Below the pieces are notes generated by a model, which was not told the origin of the DNA, made no database searches, and worked only from the letters and a program-made list of their open reading frames with translations. Made by a program: the position numbers and the translations under genes. DNA of 62,797 nt from the NCBI GenBank assembly GCA_014084085.1, contig NPFB01000051.1, positions 1,314 to 64,110 on the forward strand. Reading direction: 5' to 3'. Origin of the DNA: Hondaea fermentalgiana. Taxonomy: Eukaryota; Sar; Bigyra; Thraustochytrida; Thraustochytriidae. Numbering within the stretch: position 1 is the stretch's first letter; each line of letters begins with the position of its first letter. Shown here one piece after another: positions 1-7,940 of the stretch.

Positions 1-140
1 CATCGCATCGCATCGCATCGCATCGCATCGCATCGCATCGCATCGCATCGCATTAGATCACATCACATCACATCGCATCACATCACGTCACATTGCATCG
101 CATCACATCACATCACGTCACATTGCATCGCATCGCGCCG
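1..140. repeat. CATCG / CATCA pentanucleotide satellite
   Basis: Ten perfect head-to-tail copies of CATCG (1-53) pass into a degenerate CATCA/CATCG/CACGT mixture up to about 140. The array touches the left window edge, so its full length is unknown. The same pentanucleotide class in the opposite orientation (GATGC) recurs at 45020-45060. Confidence 0.95.
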
Positions 141-1084
141 CGAGGCGAACGAAGCCCAGAGTCGAGTCAGTCGTGATGAATCATTCTCTCTCCGGCGGCG
201 GGCGTGAGCGCAACAACGACAAACGGTCGGAACGCGGCGATCACCGCTGATCAGCCGCCAGCAGCGCCGCTGATCAGCCCGGCCAGCAAGATCGAGTTGC
301 AGTGGGTGACACAAACAAAAATGTTTGACAGTGGGCAGGTGGACGGAAGCACGGCGTGGCTCACCTTGCTTGGCTCGGACCCGTTGCTCCTGCTCTTCGA
401 GGGGCGAGAGAGGGAGGAACTCGTGCCACTTCTGCTGCTGCTGGAGAAAGGCGAACGACCTCGCAGATGGTCCAAAAAAACGGTGACCACACCATCGCTC
501 GATCGATGGACGGTTACCTTCCCAAGACAAATAACGATCCGGGGGCTGACCGTAAAGTTCGCAGCGAGGACGAGAAGGACGTCATCGTCCGGAGCAGGCC
601 AAAGTAGCTCGCATCGCCTGCCACTGCGGTAAAAGACCCGTTACAAAAGGCGTCCCTCAGCCTTTTCTTCTTTTTTTCAACCACAGAACTTTCCAGTCTA
701 GTAGTCTCACTCACGGACTGGCCAGCATGAAAAGGAGTGCATTTTTTGTTCCAAGGCCAAGAAATGGACACCCACGATCAGTTTCGTCAAAGTCCGACGC
801 TCCCCCCCCCGGTGCTGATGGAATCGGCAAGATAGCCGTTGTGTCAGGAAATGGAGAAGTAGCACTGCCTGCCAGACAGACTGCTTTCTGTGTGATTCAT
901 CTCGATCGTTACACACCACGGATGTCCGACAGAAGATCCGGTAAAAGGCTGCCTTCTCATTCCGCGCTATGCTGCGTTCGTTTGTAGAGGTTCAACGTAT
1001 TACAGAAAACTCAAATGACCGGCCCATTTGAAGGAATGCAAGTGCACCGGTAAAGAATGGTCTAATTTTTTTTTCCGCGACAAC

Positions 1085-1120
<36 letters not shown>

Positions 1121-1223
1121 CGCGCGCGCTGTCTCTCGACGCGGAGAGGAGACTGACTGCTCGCGAACCAGAACAAGCAAGCTTACAAAGGTCTAATCAA
1201 TTTGAATCACCAAGCGAAGCACG
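141..1223. other. Intergenic region upstream of the first secreted-protein gene
   Basis: I see no credible gene here. The open frames are short, overlap one another on both strands and show no domain or paralogue support. The region ends with a long C homopolymer about 105 bp before the first ATG, followed by a short GC-alternating run; this is probably the promoter or 5' leader of the gene at 1224. Confidence 0.6.
1086..1129. repeat. Poly-C tract of about 34 C followed by (GC)n
   Basis: A homopolymer of about 34 cytosines (1086-1119) is followed directly by alternating GC (1120-1129). The G-rich complementary strand could form unusual structures. Exact length is prone to sequencing error. 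Confidence 0.9.
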
Positions 1224-2270
1224 ATGAGGACGGTTTCCCAAGGTATGAAGGTCGCGCTGGCGCTTGCGATGGCGCTGCCTGCTGTGCACGTCGCACACGC
1301 ACAGCCGGCCTACGACAGCGGATCGTACTTTTATGGACGGTGCACAGACGTGGACAAGGCCTACTTCAATGGGTTCTCGACGCCAATCTTCGGCCGGACC
1401 AAGCAAGAAGCACTCGACACCTGCTTCGAAAACTTTGGAACCTCCGTCCAAGCCATGTCGTGGAATAGGATTGAGGGTACCTTTACTTGCTACTTCACGG
1501 ACGAGCAGTACAATTCCTTTCTTGAAGCGGGCATCCCATTCCTCTGGTTTGACAACCCCGGAGGTGAAATCGTGTACGGCAGTTCGGTCAATGGCGGCAG
1601 CGAAGAAGGAGTGATCACCTGCTACGCATTTCGCCTCGCATCCACATGCTCGGCGCGCGTCCTCGCAGCCGTCGACACTACGTTTGCCGCAAAGTACCCG
1701 AAGCCCGCCGTTGAAAAGGCGATCGAGTCGATTCGCAGCGCCGGATTCGCAGCGATCAAGCTGCCGTTCAACAAGGACGTCAAATTTGGTATTCTCGAGC
1801 TCAAACGGACCTCGATCAACTGGCGCGTACGCCTCGGCAGCCCCGCGGCCAACGTCCCGGGAGACCTCGTCGAAAAGTTCCTCGACATCGATGTTGGCGC
1901 CGGCAACCGCGCCTATGGCACAAAGTTCCCTCCCTTGTTCAGGGGCGTGGCGGACAAGCTCGCATCGGCCGACAAACCCAGCTTCATGCTCCTCTTCTCG
2001 GACGGCCACCTTCTCAAGCCCTCGAATGTGGACAACTACATCGCGCTCAAGGCTGAGATGCTCAACCGTCTCGGCGCCACGGCGCCGCGCATTATTTGCA
2101 TCCGCATCGTGGAAGAGGAGAACACCCCCTTCCTTGATGCTGTGTGCGACAGCTCATACTCAGTCAGCCAGTTCCCAAATGCCGATGACTACTACGACAG
2201 TCGCTATAATTCCGAGTACGACGAAAACCGCGCTCTCGCGAATGCTCTCGTCCAAGAGATTTGCCCTTGA
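1224..2270 (+). CDS. Secreted PAN/apple-like plus vWA-like protein, paralogue 1
   Basis: The 348-residue protein begins with a hydrophobic signal peptide ending near AHVAHA or VAHAQ, followed by the motif PAYDSGSYF that opens all three paralogues. Residues ~35-130 contain spaced cysteines and a segment of the type KQEALDTCFENFG...FTCYF, which resembles a PAN/apple fold. Residues ~140-310 resemble a vWA domain: a hydrophobic strand ending in VDTTF, a conserved T in YGTKFPP, and LLFSDG as the third metal-site strand. The metal site is degenerate (D-x-T-x-A instead of D-x-S-x-S). The start is uncertain: an in-frame ATG at 1245 (MKVALALAM) matches the starts of the other two copies better than 1224. 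It is probably extracellular or cell-surface. Binding partner is unknown; the domain calls are inferred from pattern only. Confidence 0.85.
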   Translation: MRTVSQGMKVALALAMALPAVHVAHAQPAYDSGSYFYGRCTDVDKAYFNGFSTPIFGRTKQEALDTCFENFGTSVQAMSWNRIEGTFTCYFTDEQYNSFLEAGIPFLWFDNPGGEIVYGSSVNGGSEEGVITCYAFRLASTCSARVLAAVDTTFAAKYPKPAVEKAIESIRSAGFAAIKLPFNKDVKFGILELKRTSINWRVRLGSPAANVPGDLVEKFLDIDVGAGNRAYGTKFPPLFRGVADKLASADKPSFMLLFSDGHLLKPSNVDNYIALKAEMLNRLGATAPRIICIRIVEEENTPFLDAVCDSSYSVSQFPNADDYYDSRYNSEYDENRALANALVQEICP

Positions 2271-2710
2271 TTACATTGTATGTGTGTCGCTTGCACGCAT
2301 GCTTCACCCACCACTATATTGATTTCCAGATTACAGAAGACATGCTGAAAGCCGTTGTTCTATTACGCTCACCGATGAGGCAATCTTGTACACTGTCAAC
2401 CCGTGTGCCGGGGAGAGTCCCATGATGACAACCACCATAGTTTGCTTGCTTCGTCTCGCGTGTGTTTCTCAGCCGACTCCTTGTGCTCCCCGTTCCGGCC
2501 GATGCCATCATTGGCAGGTCGAGTCACGCGGTCCTTGAACTTGCGCTTCGGCCCCTTTCAAGTTCGCCCTCTCACTGTCAGTACGTACATGGCGTGATCA
2601 CATGACAAACTTGACAGTGAAGGCCGCGTCAGTCAACGCCAATATGGCGGCCCGCAAGAGCACACACTTCTTCAAGATTACAACCAGATAAAGAGCGAGC
2701 AGGCTGTGCC

Positions 2711-2754
2711 GCTGCTCTGCTCTGCTCTGCTCTGCTCTGCGCTGCTCTGCGCTG
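2711..2754. repeat. CTCTG pentanucleotide microsatellite
   Basis: CTCTG copies run head to tail and then decay into GCTGCTCTGCGCTG. The reverse complement (CAGAG) forms arrays at 46015-46037 and 52023-52054. Confidence 0.9.
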
Positions 2755-3438
2755 ATCAGCTCGGCTCGGCTCTGTCAGGCCGGCCGGCCGGCCGGGTCCG
2801 CGCTGCAGAGCGCCCTTGCTCGCCGCTTGCTCCCTCTCGCCGCGGTCGGGCCGGGCGAGGCCGCGTTAGGGAGAGAGAAAAGGGCGGCACGGGCCACCCT
2901 GCACCCGCGTCCATGCCAATCCCGGAGGCCGGCTCCCTCGAGCCCACCTGCGCGCAGACCTCCGGGACAAGAAGCACGGGGCGAGGCGGAGAAGCGAAGC
3001 TGGGCGACGCGGAGGCCGAGAGCGGGTGGCTTTCGCGGCCAGCCCTGCCGCTGCCAACCTCGGCCTCGGCCTCGAGCTCCTCAAGCTCGAGCTCGGACTC
3101 GGGAGGGCGCCATCATCCAACCTCGCGTCGCCCTTTTTCACCTTCCGTCGAGTATATCTTCTTGCTCATCAAGCGAGACCGAGCGACAACAAGCGAGACC
3201 GAGCGAGCGGCCCGCGATCTCGACGGACGCCACGCGTGCTTCTGGCGCAGCGTGCGCGCACGGTGGCTGGCGCACGCACGCGCGCACACACATCGACACG
3301 GCTGCCTCGGATCTGCGCCGCCAAAAGAGGGAGCAGCTGCAGCGGACGAAGAAATGGAAGGCAAGCAAGCAGTAAGCAAAAGCAGGCAAGCGCCTCTGAA
3401 AGGCTTCCTCCCGTCTTCAATAGATTCACGCAGCTGCA

Positions 3439-3475
3439 GCATGCATGCATGCATGCATGCATGCATGCATGCATG
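3439..3475. repeat. (GCAT)n self-complementary tetranucleotide array
   Basis: About nine copies of GCAT. Every register of the unit is self-complementary, so the tract is a perfect palindrome that could extrude as a cruciform or hairpin. Confidence 0.95.
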
Positions 3476-4194
3476 TGCACGCCGCGAGCCCGGGCAGCGA
3501 GGCTACAGGCTGGGCGCGTTGGGCTGGGCTTGGCTTCGGCCCGGTACGAGCGCGCGTGGAGTGACCAGGATTGGTCGTGATTAGAATTGATGGTTGATTG
3601 CTAATCTGTTTTGTCGAAAGAGTGAATGTATTTTGTCCTGCCTCACGGTGAGCACCAGCACGCGGCCGGCCGGGGCAGACGCGACGCGACTCAGCGCAGG
3701 ACCCTGTCTGCGAGGGCGCGCGTCTGGCGGCGTGTCCCCGCGCGCCGAGGCAGCAGCGGGCGCAGAAGCAGGCAAGTGCGACGCGAGGTGGCGCGCTGCG
3801 ACACGCCATGGACGGCGCGAGCTGGCGGGTGGCTGAGAGAGCCCCGAAAGGAATGAAGCGGGAAGAAAGAGAAGTGGCGCGAGTGAGTACGAGCTAGACG
3901 TAGGGCCCTGCTAGCGCTTACGGTAGTACAAGGGACAGAGCGGCGGCGTCCCCGAAAGGCCGGCAGCGGGCGTAGGCGCCGGTCAGCGGAAACCCTAGAG
4001 CGGCGCGTGCCGAGCGTGATGGCGAGGCAAGACCTCGCGAGCGACTGCGAAAAGAGCGGCGAGAAGGGCACAGCAAAGCCCCTTCGCGAGGTCGCGGTGC
4101 GGGCGAGATAGCTGCGAGGCGCGACGCGCGACGCGCGGGAACAGACCAGCGGAGTACGCACCGAGGCAGCGAGCGAGGCAGCGGGTAAAAGAAG

Positions 4195-5265
4195 ATGAAG
4201 GCGGCAGTGGTCGCGACGACGGTCGCACTGGCCCTGGCGAACGCGCAGTCCGTGCAGGCCCAGGTGCCCGCGTACGACAGCGGATCGTACTTTCACGGCC
4301 GCTGCGCGGATGTGAACGCGTTTTGGTTCAGCGGGTACTGGACCTACATGCGAGGACGCACCAAGCAGGAGGCTCTTGATGCGTGCTTTGAAACCTTTGG
4401 CGACGGCGTCGAAGCCTTTTCGTGGGAACCTACCTACGGCTCCTTTACGTGCTACTTTACGACAGATGAATTTGCTCGTCTCTACGCCTTGCCCACACCC
4501 ACTGGCTGGACTTCCGAACTTGTCGATCAAACGACTGGACCCGTGGTTCGCGGCAGCGAAGATCTCTTTGGGTCAACCTGCTACGCCTTTCGTCTGCCGT
4601 CGCAATGCTCGGCGCGCGTCCTCGCAGTCGTGGACAGCACCTTTGCAACCAGATACCCCACTCCGGCCATCGAAAAGGCCGTGGATGCCTTTCGAGGCGC
4701 TGCATTCGCAGCGCTCAAGATGCCCTTTAGCCAAGATGTCAACTTTGGCATCCTTGGGCTCGAGAGAACAGCTCTGAACTGGCATGTCAAGCTCGACAGC
4801 CCCACTGCCAATGTTCCTGGCGACCTCGTGGCCGAGATCTTTTCCCTTTTTGGCGACTTGAATGCTGGCAACCGTGCGTATGGCACCAAGTTTCCCCCTG
4901 TCTTCAAGGGTGTGGCAGACAAGCTTGCTTCCAGCGAGGTGCCCAGCTTCATGCTCCTCTTTACGGACGGCCAGATTCTCAAGCCCCAAAATGTCAACAA
5001 CTATGTCCGTCTCAAGGCGGAAATGATCGAGCGACTCGGCAGCACGGCCCCTCGAGTCATTTGCATCCGACTCTTCGAGACCGAAAACACGCCCTTCCTC
5101 GACGCTGTCTGCGACAGCACCTACTCTGTCGACGATTTCCCCGATGCTGACGACTACTACTACAACTACTTTTACAACTCTGCGTACGACCAGGACCGCG
5201 CAGTTGCCAACGCGCTTGCCCAGGAAATGTGCGGCGGCAACATCGTCAACGGCGGCGTCTTTTAA
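4195..5265 (+). CDS. Secreted PAN/apple-like plus vWA-like protein, paralogue 2
   Basis: The 356-residue paralogue of the genes at 1224 and 5930 starts with MKAAVVATTVALALANA and has a predicted signal peptidase site after VQA. The PAYDSGSYF opening follows, then the Cys-containing PAN/apple-like part (TKQEALDACFETFG...FTCYF, residues ~25-130) and the vWA-like part (residues ~140-315) with VVDSTF, YGTKFPPVF and LLFTDG as candidate metal-site elements. The C-terminus carries an acidic Tyr-rich stretch (PDADDYYYNYFYN), also present in paralogue 3. ATG 4195 has A at -3 and is preceded by a G+C-rich leader. Large parts of the DNA are nearly identical to paralogue 3. Family function is unknown to me; extracellular recognition or adhesion is an inference from vWA and PAN folds. 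Confidence 0.88.
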   Translation: MKAAVVATTVALALANAQSVQAQVPAYDSGSYFHGRCADVNAFWFSGYWTYMRGRTKQEALDACFETFGDGVEAFSWEPTYGSFTCYFTTDEFARLYALPTPTGWTSELVDQTTGPVVRGSEDLFGSTCYAFRLPSQCSARVLAVVDSTFATRYPTPAIEKAVDAFRGAAFAALKMPFSQDVNFGILGLERTALNWHVKLDSPTANVPGDLVAEIFSLFGDLNAGNRAYGTKFPPVFKGVADKLASSEVPSFMLLFTDGQILKPQNVNNYVRLKAEMIERLGSTAPRVICIRLFETENTPFLDAVCDSTYSVDDFPDADDYYYNYFYNSAYDQDRAVANALAQEMCGGNIVNGGVF

Positions 5266-5929
5266 AATTGAAACTCGTTCATTTTTTTTATATTTGAGAC
5301 GCTTTTAGGGAACAAGATCCTTACGCATGTGCTGCTCGCTTCTTTTTCTCTCTTCCTTGAAAAAAATTCAATTCGTGTCGGTCGTTCCTTGACGGCCACT
5401 GACTGACCTTGCACCCATCCACCACAAAGGTATGACGGTTGTTCGAGATCCAGGCACGCCTCCCGACAGGCCGCGTCCTCGTCGCTGTCCTCGTCGCTGT
5501 CCTCGTCGTTGTCTCAAGCGATAGACTTTGCGCTCTCACGCACACTAGAGCCGATGCATTCAAGCGCCGTGCATGCCACAGCCATCGATGGACATGAAGG
5601 GACAAGAAAAAGATCCTGAGGAGGAAGAAAGCCGCACAGAAACGAGTAAGTAAACCGCCAGGTGGGAATCCAGGGCAAGATCGCGCGCGACCTAGGTCCC
5701 GGCCAGCAGAAAGGCTAGCACTGCGCGTGCTGCCGCGGCAGCGGCGTGACGTGACGTGCTCCATCTTGCTCTGCAGAAACGTGGAGGACAGACCTTTAAT
5801 GTCAAGCAATCAAAGCTCCTTCGCGACGAAGGCGGCGCGCATGGGGAGAAACTCGAGGCGCGAGAAGGGAGACAAACACGTAAAGGGATTCGAAGCGCGT
5901 GCGGAAGACTATCAGCGAAGCGGACCAAG
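5266..5929. other. Intergenic spacer between paralogues 2 and 3
   Basis: No gene is supported. It contains a 12-bp tandem repeat (GTCCTCGTCGCT, three copies, 5475-5510). An open frame continues upstream of the chosen start of paralogue 3 from 5756, but it lacks a signal peptide at its own N-terminus and shows no similarity to the other copies, so it is treated as leader. Confidence 0.6.
5475..5510. repeat. 12-bp tandem repeat, three copies
   Basis: Three head-to-tail copies of GTCCTCGTCGCT, the last ending in GTT. Confidence 0.9.
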
Positions 5930-7000
5930 ATGAAGACAATAGTAGGCGCGACGACGCTCGCGCTGGCCCTGGCGAACGTCAAGTTTGTGAAGGCCCAGGT
6001 AGTACCCGCCTATGATAGCGGATCATATTTTCATGGCCGCTGCAGGGACCAAGACGCTTTGTGGTTTAGCGGATTCTGGACTCTGCTTGATGGACGGACC
6101 CAGCAAGAAGCTCTCGATGCCTGCTTTGAGACCTTCGGAAACAGCGTCGAAGCCTTCTCGTGGGAACCTTCTTATAACTCTTTCACCTGCTACTTTCCGA
6201 GAAAAGATTATCAACGCCTGAGCGCCTTGCCTCTGCCTGTGGGATGGGCATCCGAAAACAGAGATGAAACAACTGGACCTGTCGCTCGTGGCAGCGAAGA
6301 TCTCTTTGGGGCAACCTGCTACGCCTTTCGTCTGCCGTCGCAATGCTCGGCGCGCGTCCTCGCAGTCGTGGACAGCACCTTTGCAACCAGATATCCCCTT
6401 GCATCTCTTCGAAAGGCCGTGACCGCTGTTCAGAGCGCTGCGTTCACAGCGCTCAAGATGCCCTTTAGCAAGGATGTCAACTTTGGCATCCTTGAGCTCG
6501 AGAGAACAGCAATCGACTGGCGCGTCCAGCTCGACAGCCCCACTGCCAATGTCCCTGGCGACCTCGTGAGCGAGTTTTTCACGTTGGCGCTCGAGCTGAA
6601 TTCTGGCAACCGTGCGTATGGCACCAAGTTCCCCCCTGTCTTCAAGGGTGTGGCAAACAAGCTTGCTTCCAGCGAGGTGCCCAGCTTCATGCTCCTCTTT
6701 ACGGACGGCCAGATTCTCAAGCCCCAAAATGTCAACAACTATGTCCGTCTCAAGGCGGAAATGATCGAGCGACTCGGCAGCACGGCCCCTCGACTCATTT
6801 GCATCCGACTCTTCGAGACCGAAAACACGCCCTTCCTCGACGCTGTCTGCGACAGCACCTACTCTGTCGACGATTTCCCCGATGCTGACGACTACTACAA
6901 CAACATCTTTTACAACTCTGCGTACGATCAGGACCGCGCAGTTGCTAATGCGCTTGCCCAGGAAATGTGCGGCGCCAACATCGGCAATGGCGACCGCTAG
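5930..7000 (+). CDS. Secreted PAN/apple-like plus vWA-like protein, paralogue 3
   Basis: I chose ATG 5930 and not the frame-opening ATG at 5756. It gives MKTIVGATTLALALANV, a signal peptide aligned with paralogue 2, and exactly the same length (356 residues). The mature protein begins QVVPAYDSGSYF. Cys-containing PAN/apple-like (~25-130) and vWA-like (~140-315) parts follow in the same order, with VVDSTF, YGTKFPPVF and LLFTDG conserved. DNA around 6294-6390 and 6604-6890 is almost identical to paralogue 2, while the segment coding for residues ~30-110 is clearly diverged. Predicted secreted or surface protein of unknown ligand. Confidence 0.88.
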   Translation: MKTIVGATTLALALANVKFVKAQVVPAYDSGSYFHGRCRDQDALWFSGFWTLLDGRTQQEALDACFETFGNSVEAFSWEPSYNSFTCYFPRKDYQRLSALPLPVGWASENRDETTGPVARGSEDLFGATCYAFRLPSQCSARVLAVVDSTFATRYPLASLRKAVTAVQSAAFTALKMPFSKDVNFGILELERTAIDWRVQLDSPTANVPGDLVSEFFTLALELNSGNRAYGTKFPPVFKGVANKLASSEVPSFMLLFTDGQILKPQNVNNYVRLKAEMIERLGSTAPRLICIRLFETENTPFLDAVCDSTYSVDDFPDADDYYNNIFYNSAYDQDRAVANALAQEMCGANIGNGDR

Positions 7001-7211
7001 AGTAGCCTCCGCTTCAAGATCACAAATATAAAGTTGTTCAATCTACTGCTTTTCGCGCTTGCTTGTGATCCCAGATGGTATCAACAGCATTTGAAAAGGA
7101 TGCCGAGCCCAAGCGCAGTGTCTTCACAAAATTAGCTTGTGGAGTGCGATTGTGTTCATCCGTATCATCATAATACTGCCACCTGTGCAATAGTGCAAAA
7201 CCTCAAACACG

Positions 7212-7940
7212 ATGACATCAACAGCACGCCACATTCAAGACGCCGTCCTTGACGCAGTCCTCGAGGCCTCGGGCGACGCCCCCTACGACCCCCTCGAGCC
7301 CAACGACTATGAGGAGATTGTGCAGGCCTGCGCGCAGCGAGAGTCGAGTCTCGAGCGGGCCCGGCGCGCCGAGGCCGATCTTCGCGCCTCGGAGCAACGG
7401 CGAGAAGCGCTCGAGTCCAAAAGCCGGTCTGCGGTGCTGGCAAGCCTTGCCACGGCTTCACAGAGCACGTCGGCTTCCGCGACCGCGAGCGTGCCCATGG
7501 GCCGCGGACGAGGCCGTGCTCTTGTGCTTCCGGCCTGGATGAAAAATGCAGCCAATAACAACAACAAGAACAACAACGATACTCACGAAGACATTAGCAA
7601 GAAAGAACAAGCCATCGCAGGAAAGACTAGAGACTCCAATTCGAAGTTCCCGCAGGCAAGCGACCGTTTCCAGGACGCAGCCGACGCCCCCAAAGGGATT
7701 CGCGCAAGCGAGAATGAAATCAGGACGCTTTTGACTCTCCGAAAAGTTATTGGCGCCCAACGCCGAGACGCTGAGGCAGTCTGCGATGGAGCCATCTCTT
7801 TCGAGGCTAATTATGACGGACAAGACCTCACCTTTGTAGCTATCTTTCCTTCGCGTCGCACCGCAACTACTGCTGCACAGCAGCTTCAGATGATCCTACC
7901 AGGAAGCTTGGTTGCGCTAGCGCCAGTTCAAGTCGACTAG
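7212..7940 (+). CDS. SPF45/RBM17-like protein lacking a G-patch
   Basis: This 242-residue protein has, near residue 25, YDPLEPNDYEEIV followed by a charged Arg/Glu helix. As I remember the SPF45 (RBM17/DRT111) splicing-factor family, it carries a closely similar YDPxxPNDYE motif. At ~97-110 there is GRGRGRALVLPAWM, an RG-rich stretch followed by LPAWM, also seen in spliceosome-associated proteins. An Asn/Lys-rich linker follows (NNNNKNNN). The last ~75 residues (TLLTLRKVIG... LTFVAIFPSRRTATTAAQQL) have the strand-helix spacing of a UHM/RRM fold, the C-terminal domain of SPF45. No G-patch is visible. The role in 3' splice-site selection is inferred. The final ~25 bp of the gene are part of the neighbouring tandem repeat unit. 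Confidence 0.7.
   Translation: MTSTARHIQDAVLDAVLEASGDAPYDPLEPNDYEEIVQACAQRESSLERARRAEADLRASEQRREALESKSRSAVLASLATASQSTSASATASVPMGRGRGRALVLPAWMKNAANNNNKNNNDTHEDISKKEQAIAGKTRDSNSKFPQASDRFQDAADAPKGIRASENEIRTLLTLRKVIGAQRRDAEAVCDGAISFEANYDGQDLTFVAIFPSRRTATTAAQQLQMILPGSLVALAPVQVD

Larger units (their letters stand above)
2271..4194. other. Long GC-rich intergenic region, repeat-laden
   Basis: This 1.9 kb has no gene I can support. It holds a CTCTG microsatellite (2711-2754), a GGCC run near 2779-2794, Ser/Glu-like CTCGAGCTC low complexity (3055-3110), and a GCAT array (3439-3475). The long open frames (for example 2706-3584) arise from high G+C and translate to Arg/Ala/Ser low-complexity sequence. 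The 3' part is presumably the promoter and leader of the gene at 4195. Confidence 0.6.

Noticed and set aside
204..632. Overlapping open frames near the left edge
   Set aside because: Short, present on both strands, no domain or paralogue and no signal peptide.
2706..3584. Long plus-strand open frame of about 290 codons
   Set aside because: It opens at a GTG-like codon inside a CTCTG microsatellite, translates to Arg/Ser/Ala low complexity and crosses the GCAT array. Overlapping open frames exist on both strands, as expected at this G+C.
5756..5929. 58-codon N-terminal extension of secreted paralogue 3
   Set aside because: It would bury the signal peptide in the middle of the protein, and neither paralogue has it.
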